From WM-3-3 sp041660045 (GTDB lineage: Bacteria > Pseudomonadota > Gammaproteobacteria > Methylococcales > Methylomonadaceae), in the NCBI GenBank assembly GCA_041660045.1, contig JBAZXA010000004.1, forward strand, positions 186,001 to 250,000: a stretch of 64,000 nucleotides of DNA. The letters are read 5' to 3'. Positions 36,162 through 45,900 of this stretch are shown in pieces; within the stretch, counting starts at the first letter, position 1; the number at the start of each line of letters is the position of its first letter. Under the pieces are notes generated by a model. That model worked only from the letters and a program-made list of their open reading frames with translations. It was not told where the DNA came from and did not search any database. Position numbers and translations under genes: made by a program.

Positions 36162-39100
36162 TTAAGCAGTCTCAACATCCTCTTCATCAAATAGGGTTTG
36201 TTCTTCTGTTGCAAACGCCTTAACTCGGCGTTGTTCTGAATGTATGCTGTTTGGTGCATTTTCGCTGCCAATAGGCTCAATACCATGCTCACGCAGAGTA
36301 TGTATTAAATCTTCTATAATTTCTTTTCTATTCATTACATAAGTAGAGGCAAAACAACGCCAGAACCGCCAGCCTACACGCTCTAATATGCGTTGGCGGT
36401 TCATATCATCCGCCCATTTATCCATACCATGATAACGGTCACCATCGCACTCTATGGCAAGGCGGGCATCGTGATGACCTTCTACCACCATATCTAAACG
36501 GAACTCACCAACTTTTAGTTGTGGAATGACTTTATAGCCACGCTCAATCAGAATATCGTATATTTCGCATTCAAATGGCGATTCGCATAGTTCGCGTAAG
36601 TCTTTAATAGTGGTTTCATTTTGTGCGTATGGTGATGCAAAATGATGTATTAATCCTCTACGTAATGTATCCGCTGGGCTTAAGTCATTCAATTCCACAC
36701 TTCTAACTAAATACATGCGGTCACGAGCGCGAGAAGCAGCAACATTGAACCGCTGAGCGAATGATTCTTTGCCCAGAGCCGAATTATTTTGAGGGCTTAC
36801 CACCATAGACAAGAACATAATATCACGTTCTTTACCTTGGAAAGTTCGTGCATCACCGCAAGCGATTTTGTGGCGAGATATTATTTCAGCACTTAGCTCT
36901 TTTTCTAGCATTTTCCACACTTCTAATGACTGTTTATCTGCTAGAAGAGAAACAACGCCTATACTACGCTCAGCCATATTGGGGTCATCACAGATTGCTT
37001 TTATTTCATCAACAATAAAGCGAACCTCAGAAGGATTAACATCACCCTTCCTGTAACCATCTTCTACTACGACATCAACTAACGGCGGGTCAAGACGCTC
37101 TGATGACCTTGGTAATCGCACAGGCTTTAGTTCATGATTATAAAATTCACGCTTTGAGTATTCAATAATAGAGCTGACACACCTAAAATGTTCTTTTAAC
37201 ATTACAGAAGAACCAGCAAATACAACCTTCAATAAATCATATATAGAACGCTCTGGTGTCATTTGTGGGCGATAAGTATCAACTTGGTTTACAAGAAAAC
37301 GAGTTATTAAATTATTTATTTTTGCTTCTTCTAAACCAATACCATCGGGCGAAACCTGCTTATCATCGCCAACAATCAATATTTTTTTGGCGCGTAGAAT
37401 TGCTGGAAGTGCAGTTAAATCAGATTGAGATGCCTCGTCAATTATTACCAAATCAAAACAACCAAAATCTGGTGGCAATGATTCAGATACGCGATAATGC
37501 GACATAATCCAACAAGGTATTGCTTTATTCGCACGAGAAGCGGCGTAACGAGCATCTTGACGGTATCTTATAGCTCTCTTACCAGTGCCTTTGCCGATTT
37601 TAGCAATGGCAATTCGGAACGACTCTAATGCAGACCTTATATCTGGTGTTGCATTTTCAGATAATTTAAGCCAAGTCCTTTTAGATACTACTTCTTGGTA
37701 CGATTTTGCCAAATCACGCTCTGCCCCATGCCTATCACGGGTCAGAACTTTCAACTCCTCACGACCATCGGCAGCATTAAGATAAGTAGCTAAACGGCGA
37801 AGTCTCCAAGCAATTTGCCAATGGTCAGGGAGTAAATTATCAACTGTGCTATCAAGGACAGAATATTTTAGCATTTCCGCCCATTTTGGCGCACCAGACT
37901 CTGCAATCCGATTACTAATATCTTTTACATTAGCAACGCAACCACTAAGCCCATGTATTCTACGCAATTCATCCATAAGCACAGACCATTGCGCTTGCAT
38001 ATCTGCATCAGCTATCGATGGATTGCCTAAAGTTTGAGCAACAAAAGATTTCAATAAATCAACAATATACCCACAACAAGGTGACAATAGCTGCTGCAAT
38101 TTTTCTTTTAATGCCCAAGTTTCTGACAAACGATTGCGGGTGAAATGATGCTCTAAGGCTTTTTGTAATTCCTCCAATAGCTCTTTTTGTTCTGCAATTT
38201 TATGATGATGCTCCCATGATGGGAAAACCATTTGCGATATATCTATAACTTGCCCTTCCAATGTAACAGATTCTTTAATTTTAGAATAAGTTACAAAGTT
38301 TTCCGATGCCTTAACGGCTACTGCTGGCTCTATTTCTGCAAATACATCTATTTCTATTTCCTGAGCTATACTATTCCAACGAGTAGCTAATTCACACATA
38401 CGCTTTTGCAGCGAAACATATCTGTGAACATATTGCCAATCATCCTCTGATTTTGGGGTAGTGTTGATAATTTGTATTGCTTCTAGCTTCTTTTTAGCTC
38501 CCCCTTTGCCAATTATACCGCCTATTCCAAATGCTGATTTTCCGTCCGCTTTATTCGCAATCCCTTTTATCAATTCATCATCTTTTTCAATACCAACTGG
38601 AATAGTAACTGGTTTCGCAACAAATTCACTTCGTTCAGCAATTACGGTTTTTAACTCATCACCCAACTGCTCAAAAATTGATAGAATTTGTTGAGATTCA
38701 AGATTTTTAATTCGCTGGCGAACTGATACTGCCCACGCTTTGTTTGATTGCTCAATATGTGTATTAACGACATATAATTTACGGATAGTTTCAAGTAAAA
38801 TTTCGGCATTTTTAAAAGTGTTATCCGTTGAATCTGCCAAAGGGGGTACTTCGCCAGCTTCAATAGATGCTTGCAGCTCAGTGCAACGCGATAAATCTTG
38901 ATGAACTTTTAGTAACTCACGAGAATCAGGAAATTTATGTATTTCTGGCAATATGGCATTCAAATACTCTAAATCTTTACCTAGATGTCTCCTTGCTTCT
39001 CGCAAGCTTACAATTTCTGCATCATTAAACTGAGGCGAACATTGAGAAGAAACTGAAATTTTATCGCTAAGCCATTCATAATTGCCAACACCTTTTATAA

Positions 39101-40757
39101 CTTCTTGCGCTGCAACTTCTGGGTGAATTTGCTCTCCATCCAAGTTTATAGGTTTTAGATTTTTATCTGCCCAATTTGCAATATTTCTATCTATGTTAGC
39201 TAGTTTTGCATGAAGTAAATCTATTTTTTGCTCTACTTGGCTAATTTCCCGTGCAAGCGAGTAACAGTCAATACGTTGAACCTCAGAAGCAATTTTGGTA
39301 ATTGCAAATTCAAACTGTTTCATCCCTTCCTGCTCACTAGAAAGGAGGCTTATAGCAAGCGGTCTAATTTCTTCTGGCAATTTATCACGCAAAACAGACA
39401 ATGCAGGGTCTTTCATGGAGGTAACAAGAACCCTTTTACCAAATGCCAAATAATGCGAAATTATATTGGCGATTGTATGGGTCTTGCCAGTTCCAGGCGG
39501 ACCCTGAACTACTACACCGTTAGAACATTCAAGTAATTGAACGATGCGTACTTGCTCATCATTAAACGAAAGTGGAAAGAATAAATCTGAAACATTCTTG
39601 CTCGTACTACCAGCATCTGTACCACAAACCATTGAAAGCCCACGAAAACTAGGCAAATCTAGTTCCTTATGTTCTGATGATGGGTCAGTCACAATAGCCT
39701 TTATTGCGTCCGATAAAATATCGGCGGCATTCTCACAATTTAGTGTTTTCTTAAATCTTTCCAAGTCTTGAATCAAAATACTTTTGCTACGAGGACGGGC
39801 AAATAATACCCATGTATCCGTAACTTTTAATTCGGCGGTTGCTTTGGGTAATTGCCTGTCATCAGGCGTTGTTTGATTCGCCCAATACACGCCTTTTGAA
39901 TCAAGATATGTTACAGCTAATTGTAAAAGTGGCTCAAAAGATGAGCGGTCAAAAGGTGAAAAAGTTTGGGTGGCTTTGGCGATAAATTCTTTATACGCTA
40001 TATCTAAATCAGGAATACCAAGATTGTCTTCTGCTGCGTAAATATCATATTCTAATCTGAAATCAACATCGCGCGGTCGTATCTCAATTGCCATATTGCT
40101 GTTAAGTTCTATTTCAACAAGGCGTGTAACCAACGGGTAGGTTACATAAACATTCCCCATTTTCCAGACCGCAACACCAGAGCCACAAACCAGTTCTAAC
40201 TGTGCATCGGTTATAGCCCCCTCTAACTGCTGCTTTAATGTAAATAACTTGGCATATAGACTAATGGTACGCCTGCGTTTCTTTTCCGCAATTGCCCACT
40301 CATTCCACTGCTTTTCTATATATAATTTAAGTTGTTTTTCTACTTCTTCGCATTTTTCAAATTCAGAAAATAGCACCAACTTCTTTGCTGCATCCAAGTC
40401 TTTCTTAGAGGCAACCAAATCAGGAATAATAAACTCACCATCAATCAATTTTTGCGATTCTACTGCCGATTTAAGTGAAGGCTCATTGAATGGTGTGTTT
40501 GGCAAATCTATCCAAATTTGCAAAAGTTCATTTTGGGGAGCAGGTGCAGGTGATTCATGCAAACGGTCAATGACAAACCATATCTCGTCTTCGTCACCGC
40601 CAGAATTTAAGTGGATACCTGGCAAACTTTGCAAAGAATGCTCAAATTCATGGAAAACGTTATGTTTTGCAACATCAGTAATCGGATTAAGCCTAAGCAT
40701 TGCAGTTTGTTGTGCAAACTCTATAAGAGACAATAACCTGTCATGTTCAACTGCCAT
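36162..40757 (-). CDS. Large SF1 helicase with C-terminal Vsr/MTES_1575-type nuclease, probable anti-phage protein
   Basis: A 1531-residue protein. Walker A is VVVQGPPGTGKTHTIANII (GPPGTGKT at 419-426); a long helical insertion (about 480-1060) separates it from Walker B VIIDEASQSDLTALPA near 1105 and GDDKQVSP. Later SF1/UPF1-like motifs are ARTFQGKERDIMFLSMV and RFNVAASRARDRMYLV. The C-terminus has a PD-(D/E)XK-like domain: GEFRLDMVVEG, LAIECDGDRYHG, RVGWRFWRCFAS, as in the MTES_1575/Vsr-like group. The N-terminal 350 residues are unrecognised. The architecture matches single-gene helicase-nuclease defence proteins. It is AT-rich compared with its flanks and sits in a repeat-bracketed island, which supports horizontal acquisition. 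Confidence 0.85.
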   Translation of the reverse strand: MAVEHDRLLSLIEFAQQTAMLRLNPITDVAKHNVFHEFEHSLQSLPGIHLNSGGDEDEIWFVIDRLHESPAPAPQNELLQIWIDLPNTPFNEPSLKSAVESQKLIDGEFIIPDLVASKKDLDAAKKLVLFSEFEKCEEVEKQLKLYIEKQWNEWAIAEKKRRRTISLYAKLFTLKQQLEGAITDAQLELVCGSGVAVWKMGNVYVTYPLVTRLVEIELNSNMAIEIRPRDVDFRLEYDIYAAEDNLGIPDLDIAYKEFIAKATQTFSPFDRSSFEPLLQLAVTYLDSKGVYWANQTTPDDRQLPKATAELKVTDTWVLFARPRSKSILIQDLERFKKTLNCENAADILSDAIKAIVTDPSSEHKELDLPSFRGLSMVCGTDAGSTSKNVSDLFFPLSFNDEQVRIVQLLECSNGVVVQGPPGTGKTHTIANIISHYLAFGKRVLVTSMKDPALSVLRDKLPEEIRPLAISLLSSEQEGMKQFEFAITKIASEVQRIDCYSLAREISQVEQKIDLLHAKLANIDRNIANWADKNLKPINLDGEQIHPEVAAQEVIKGVGNYEWLSDKISVSSQCSPQFNDAEIVSLREARRHLGKDLEYLNAILPEIHKFPDSRELLKVHQDLSRCTELQASIEAGEVPPLADSTDNTFKNAEILLETIRKLYVVNTHIEQSNKAWAVSVRQRIKNLESQQILSIFEQLGDELKTVIAERSEFVAKPVTIPVGIEKDDELIKGIANKADGKSAFGIGGIIGKGGAKKKLEAIQIINTTPKSEDDWQYVHRYVSLQKRMCELATRWNSIAQEIEIDVFAEIEPAVAVKASENFVTYSKIKESVTLEGQVIDISQMVFPSWEHHHKIAEQKELLEELQKALEHHFTRNRLSETWALKEKLQQLLSPCCGYIVDLLKSFVAQTLGNPSIADADMQAQWSVLMDELRRIHGLSGCVANVKDISNRIAESGAPKWAEMLKYSVLDSTVDNLLPDHWQIAWRLRRLATYLNAADGREELKVLTRDRHGAERDLAKSYQEVVSKRTWLKLSENATPDIRSALESFRIAIAKIGKGTGKRAIRYRQDARYAASRANKAIPCWIMSHYRVSESLPPDFGCFDLVIIDEASQSDLTALPAILRAKKILIVGDDKQVSPDGIGLEEAKINNLITRFLVNQVDTYRPQMTPERSIYDLLKVVFAGSSVMLKEHFRCVSSIIEYSKREFYNHELKPVRLPRSSERLDPPLVDVVVEDGYRKGDVNPSEVRFIVDEIKAICDDPNMAERSIGVVSLLADKQSLEVWKMLEKELSAEIISRHKIACGDARTFQGKERDIMFLSMVVSPQNNSALGKESFAQRFNVAASRARDRMYLVRSVELNDLSPADTLRRGLIHHFASPYAQNETTIKDLRELCESPFECEIYDILIERGYKVIPQLKVGEFRLDMVVEGHHDARLAIECDGDRYHGMDKWADDMNRQRILERVGWRFWRCFASTYVMNRKEIIEDLIHTLREHGIEPIGSENAPNSIHSEQRRVKAFATEEQTLFDEEDVETA

Positions 40758-41170
40758 AGTAATAAACTTTTTTTATACTTTTTCTAAAGCGTTTTCAATG
40801 ACGCAACGTATATTCTTGAAGACTTGTTCAAACATGAGACTCCGAATTGTTATAGTTGTATAGGGCTATCATTAGTATTTTTAGTTAATTAACTATTTCT
40901 TCCCATGCTTTGAGATTAAGCGCAAGACTTGTTTATGGGGTTATACGCCCAACAAGCAACCGTTTTACCTAACCCACCATATTTTATGGCGGTGAACTTT
41001 TGCGGTTCTGGCGGTGTTTGATGTGCGTCTGAATATCGGAGGCTGAGCCTGTCCGTATCCCTGCCGTTCTATCTAAGCTCAATTCAGGGGCGGCTTCGCC
41101 CTCTTTGAACTGGCTATAATAAGTCATTTCTTCATTTCGCTATAATCTTGATTGATTCAATACTAATCAA
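40758..41170. other. Upstream region of the helicase gene
   Basis: No gene was recognised. The first 100 bases are AT-rich and must hold the helicase promoter. A short hairpin GGGGCGGCTTCGCCCTC lies near 41090-41106. Confidence 0.4.
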
Positions 41171-41408
41171 GGGTTCAGACTCGATTGATTAACCCCCATT
41201 TGCTCACTCTATCCCATACCATCGGGCATCAACGATTTCTGCTTGGAAAAGTCCAAGCGAAAATCAAGTTCAAGGCTCCAGTCCTGGCGGATTACTACGC
41301 GAACCCGCTTTACAGCGTGAGTCAGTTGACTTTGAACAGAGTATCTACATGGCTACCAGCAAACGCTTCACGATACTTCGACCGAAAAATAAATAACACC
41401 ATTTTTCC
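41171..41408 (+). repeat. Direct repeat, copy 1 (about 237 bp)
   Basis: Matches 42228-42464 with only scattered differences from TCAGACTCGATTGATT to AACACCATTTTTCC. It contains a hairpin GCTTGGAAAAGTCCAAGC. Both copies have an open plus-strand frame with nearly the same peptide, but no ribosome binding site or known domain, so I treat it as a non-coding mobile repeat. Confidence 0.85.
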
Positions 41409-41445
41409 GGTAGTGATTTAGTTTGAAATAAATTATTTTTGGGCA

Positions 41446-41469
41446 ATAAAAAACCTGCCGAAGCGGGTT
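41446..41469 (-). terminator. Terminator after the DUF2335-like gene
   Basis: On the minus strand AACCCGC-TTCG-GCAGGTT forms a stem with a UUCG-type loop, followed by a run of T (complement of 41448-41453). It lies 31 bases after the stop at 41500. Confidence 0.8.
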
Positions 41470-41499
41470 AATTGGTGTATTTATGATTAAAAATTATGG

Positions 41500-41876
41500 T
41501 TACTTATTTTTGCTTGAATAAATAAATGCAGATACCATACTTACCAATGTTGTTCCTCCGATAATGGAAGCCGCTGCTTCATGGCCTTTACTTGCCAACC
41601 AAACTGATCCGACTATTCCTGACAAAGCAACAAAAAGTGCACAAACAGTACCTAGAACTCGCTCAAAAAAATATAATTAACGGTGCGGTCAGCCATTTTT
41701 CGTCGAAATAATGACTCTAGTTCTGTCTGTTGGAAAACCCAATCCACTTTATCTGGTCTTATTTCGTGCAGTCTTTCTATCTGTGCAATTGGAATAATTG
41801 GCGAATCACTATCGTGATCATGAACTGTTAACTCATCATTACCAGATTTAGCCTTAATTTGCCGTTGTCTGCTCAT
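41500..41876 (-). CDS. DUF2335-like membrane protein, split by a -1 frameshift
   Basis: The first frame (41876 to a stop at 41652) gives a soluble part: DSDSPIIPIAQIERLHEIRP, DKVDWVFQQTELESLFRRK, then NYIFL. A -1 shift at T-TTT-TTG (41664-41670) continues as ERVLGTVCALFVALSGIVGS, VWLASKGHEAAASIIGGTTL and on to a stop at 41500: two membrane helices with the pattern of DUF2335 proteins. The joined product has 125 residues. The heptamer has the X-XXY-YYZ form of programmed -1 sites, but a simple one-base loss in the T7 run (mutation or sequencing) gives the same picture. It overlaps the upstream small gene by 23 bases. Confidence 0.6.
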
Positions 41877-42087
41877 ATTTCTTTATTGCTTTACGCATGT
41901 CTTTTGCAACAGCTCTAAAATCATTTTGCATAGCTTTATAATCAGCAGTAAAACCCCCAAGTGTGGGGTCTGGGTAATCACGCATTGGAGTTGGAAAAAT
42001 ATTAGATAACCCGATAACAAAGTTTAACAATGGCTTGGTTTTGTCTTGTTTTCTGATTACAGTTTTCTTTTTTTTCATCACTAGCAC
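41854..42087 (-). CDS. Small hypothetical protein upstream of the DUF2335-like gene
   Basis: A 77-codon frame; a second ATG at 42078 starts MKKKKTVIRKQDKTKP. The product has a basic N-terminus, a middle part with PTPMRDYPDPTLGGF and a helical charged end (DMRKAIKKYEQ). Not recognised. The overlap with the next gene suggests co-translation. Confidence 0.5.
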   Translation of the reverse strand: MLVMKKKKTVIRKQDKTKPLLNFVIGLSNIFPTPMRDYPDPTLGGFTADYKAMQNDFRAVAKDMRKAIKKYEQTTAN

Positions 42088-42227
42088 CCCAGGCTATTTT
42101 TCCTTTATTGAAATTATACGTGCTAGTTTAACTTAGTGGTGTGACAAATTGTCGCACTTTAAAAATATTTTAATTTAAATTGGATTTATCTGATGGCAGT
42201 TGATCACTTTGGCAGTATAGTATCGAA

Positions 42228-42464
42228 GGGGTCAGACTCGATTGATTACCCCCCTTTGCTCACTCTATCCCATACCATCGGGCATAAAAGATTTCTGCTT
42301 GGAAAAATCCAAGCGAGAATCAAGTTCAAGGCTCCAGTCGCGGCGGATTACTACGCGAATCCGCTTTACAGCGTGAGTCAGTTGACTTTGAACAGAGTAT
42401 CTACAGGGCTCCCAGCAAACGCTTCACTATACTTCGACCGAAAAATAAATAACACCATTTTTCC
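42228..42464 (+). repeat. Direct repeat, copy 2 (about 237 bp)
   Basis: Second copy of the element at 41171-41408. Internal hairpin GCTTGGAAAAATCCAAGC. Its left edge overlaps the 20-base sequence 42220-42239 that recurs inverted at 36092-36111. Its right edge cuts off the 3' end of the broken gene at 42465-42847. Confidence 0.85.
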
Positions 42465-42847
42465 TTCCTATAAGCCTTAGAGTTTCTTTTTCTGCCACTG
42501 AAGCATACTCCGGCTTTATTTTTTCTGCCCTATACCACCAACCTGATTTTTTACAGTCCTCAGGAAAAATTTTTGCCTTAGCTAATCCTGAAGAAAAACC
42601 TATTTAAGAAATTATTCGCTTATAGGGCTTCTCTGAGCCATCAACTCTCATGCAATTTAGCACATCGAATCCAGCATCAATTCTAAATTCTCTGACTGTT
42701 GTTCGCTCAGCGGCAGAAAGCAAATCTAACCCACGCCAATCTGAACAAGCATGTCTAAATAGAGTAAACAAAAATATGTTCAGTATTACGCCAGAAATTA
42801 ATGCAACTACATACTAATTTTTTTGTTTTGTTCATTTCCTTGTTCAT
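42465..42847 (-). pseudogene. Broken small membrane-protein gene truncated by the repeat
   Basis: From an ATG at 42847 the minus strand starts MNKEMNKTKKLV; one extra base then shifts the frame, which continues as VVALISGVILNIFLFTLFRH, DWRGLDLLSAAERTTVREFR and KPYKRIIS to an in-frame TAA at 42604, and resumes in the same frame as IGFSSGLAKAKIFPEDCKKS and GWWYRAEKIKPEYASVAEKE up to the border of repeat copy 2 at 42464. One frameshift, one nonsense codon and a 3' truncation mark it as a dead gene. The family is not recognised. Confidence 0.55.
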
Positions 42848-42969
42848 CAAGATCCGGCTTATTTCGAACTCTGTAGAAATTTAAATACGCTGTGGATACC
42901 TTATCCGGTAATGGCAATCAATAGTCTTTAAGACAGTGCAGGCGTATTTATCCTGTTACCAACATTGCC

Positions 42970-45900
42970 CTATTCCCCTAGCTTGGGTTTCAACTCGCCG
43001 TTACTTTTTTCGGGTTTAGCCATGCCAACCAGACCGCGGGCAAAACTCATCATGTCGTCTATGGCAGTGTAGGCCACGGGAATCACCACTAGGCTCAACG
43101 CGGTCGAGGTTAGCAAGCCGCCTATCACTGTAATCGCCATGGGCGCGCGGAAACTCGGGTCAGCGCCGAAACCCAGAGCGATCGGTAACATGCCGGCAGC
43201 CATTGCGATAGTTGTCATCAGGATAGGCTGCACGCGTTTACGGCAACTGTCGATTACCGCTTCCACCCGGCCCATACCGCGCTCCCGGCGGGCGATCATC
43301 GCGTATTCGACCAACAGTATCGAGTTTTTGGTGACAACGCCCATCAACATTAACAATCCAATCACGCTGGGCATTGAGAAACTACCACCCGTCATCAGTA
43401 AAGCTAAAAAGGCACCGCCTAGCGACAAGGGCAGCGCGCCGAGTATCGTCACCGGTTGGCTAAAGTTACCGAACAACAGCACCAACACCACGTAAATGCA
43501 CAACACGCCTATCGCCATAGCCCCGCCGAAACTGCCAAATAACTCGTTCATGCGCTGGGCATCGCCAGATTGTATCGTGTGCACGCCAACTGGCAGGTTT
43601 TGCATAGTCGGCAATTGCTGGACTTCGGCCAACACATCACCAACCACGCGCTCGCCCAACTCAATTTCGAATGTGGTATTGCGCATCCTATCCAAGCGGT
43701 CTATCTGCTGTAAGCCGCCAGCCAGGCGAATATCCGCCAAGGTTGCTAGATTGACGCTACCGTCGCGTCCGGCCACCCGCAATTGGCCGATTTCGTCGAG
43801 ACTGTGGCGCAAGGATTCAGCCAGCCGGACACGAATCGGTATTTGCCGTTGCGGCAGATTTAGCTTGGCCATCACGTTGGAATAGACACCATAACTCGCA
43901 ACTCTGACCACCTCGGCCAGCGCCTCGACGGTAACGCCCAATTCAGCGGCTTTGCTAAAATCTGGCGTAATTTGAATCTCCGGACGTTGTAGGCTAGCGC
44001 TTGAGGTAATATTGCCCAGGCCGTGTACTTGCCGCAACTCAAGTTCAACTGCGTCGGCGGCCCGGCGTAGCGCTTGTGGATCGTCACTGGCCAAGGTCAG
44101 TTGCAGTTTCTCACCGTTCCCGCCAGCACCGACAGCAACCCGGACACCAGGCAGATCAGCCAATTTCCCACGGATGGCCGCTTCGACCGTGGCCTGTTTA
44201 TAAGGGCGCTCGGTGCGGTCACGCAAGCTCAACGTCAACGTCGCCTTGCGGACTTCGTAGTTAGTGTTTGCAGCATCTGGGCCACCACCGCCACTACTAG
44301 AGACACCTCCCGCCACAAACACTTGTGTAACGTCCGGCAATTCGCGCAAGCGGCGTTCGGCTTCGGTGGCGATATGGCGGGTTTGCGCCAGGGTACTGCC
44401 GGGCGGCAATTCTAACGCTACCTTGGTTTGGCTATTGTCTGCCGCAGGCACGAAGCCTTTGGGCAACAAAGGCACCAAACTCAGCGAGCCAACTACGAAT
44501 AATACTACGCCGATGGCAATCACCAAGCGATGTCCCAGACACCAGTCCACCACTTTAAGATACGCGCGCATAACTGCATTATCACCCGTGCTACGTTCCG
44601 GATGCGGCTTCAGTATATAGGCCGCCATCATAGGCGTCAGCAAGCGCGCCACCAACAAGGACGCTAATACCGCCGCTGCGGCAGTCATGCCAAATTGCCG
44701 AAAGAACTTTCCGGGTATGCCACCCATAAACGCGGTCGGTAGAAAGACTGCCACCAGCGTGAAGGTGGTGGCGATCACCGCAAAGCCTATCTCGTCGGCA
44801 GCATCCATGGCCGCTTGCAACGGTGTCTTACCCATGCGCAAATGCCGGACGATGTTTTCGATTTCAACAATGGCATCGTCCACCAAAATACCTACCACTA
44901 ACGCTAAGGCCAACAGCGAGATGATGTTCAGGCTGAAGCCGAAATACCACATCGCTGCGAAAGTCGGCAGGATGGATAAGGGTAACGCTACTGCCGCGAC
45001 TAATGTCGCCCGCCAATCCCGCAAAAACAAAAACACCACGACCACGGCCAGCAACGCGCCTTCGTATAGCAAATGCATGGAGCCGGTAAAATTGTCTTCG
45101 ACCGGCTGGGTAGTGTTGAAGGCCTCGCGGATTTGTACTTGCGGGTGCTCCGCACTAAATCCGGCCAAGGCGGCGCGCACCGCCGTCGCGACCGTTACTT
45201 CGCTGGTTCCTTTGTTACGGATAATGTCGAAACCGATAACCGGTTGGCCGTCCAAGGTTGCGTAAGTTGTCCGCTCAGCAATAGCATCAGTAACGCTGGC
45301 GATTTGATCAAGTTTAATGTGACTGCCATTGGCCAGCGGAATGTCCAGTTTGCGCAGTTCGTCAACTTTACCCACACCGCCAAAGGTGCGCACCGCTTGC
45401 ACGCCGCCGCCAATGTCGCCGCGTCCACCGGAGGCATCCTGTTCTACTTTCTTCAGTTGTGCCGCCACCTCACTGACCATGGCGCCTAAGCCAGCTATGC
45501 GCACCGGATCCAAATCCACATGTGCTTCGCGGTCGACACCGCCGATACGGCTCACCTTGCCAACGCCAGTTACTGCCAACAAACGTTTGCTGATGTCGTT
45601 ATCGACAAACCATGACAATTCCTGTTCGTCCATATTCTCGGCGCTGACAACGTAAGTTAAGATTGCGCCGCCAGCTGTTGTGGTCTTGGACACGATTGGT
45701 GCAGCCATGGCCGACGGCAGCTCAGAGCGGGCACCATCCACCGCATTGCGCACCTGATTTAGCGCTTCTTCGGAATTTTTATCGATATTAAACTCGACCT
45801 TAATCGCCACCGAACCATCGGTAATTGTTGTGCGTACATGTTCAACACCGCCGATAGCCGCGATCTTGTCCTCGATCTTACGCGCCACTTCGGTTTCCAA

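Noticed and set aside
40249..40863. 204-codon plus-strand frame at the 5' end of the helicase gene
   Set aside because: It is antisense to the well-supported helicase frame and rich in Ser, Cys and Phe, as expected for a shadow frame.
40915..40970. attC-like integron site (GTTATACGCCCAAC)
   Set aside because: The core-like motif has no matching inverse core or simple-site partner nearby, so no cassette structure can be supported.
41185..42480. Two similar plus-strand frames in the direct repeats as a gene family
   Set aside because: The peptide similarity follows from DNA identity of the repeats; no start signal or domain supports translation.
44687..45265. 192-codon plus-strand frame inside the RND gene
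   Set aside because: Antisense to a conserved RND transporter; an effect of the higher GC content there.
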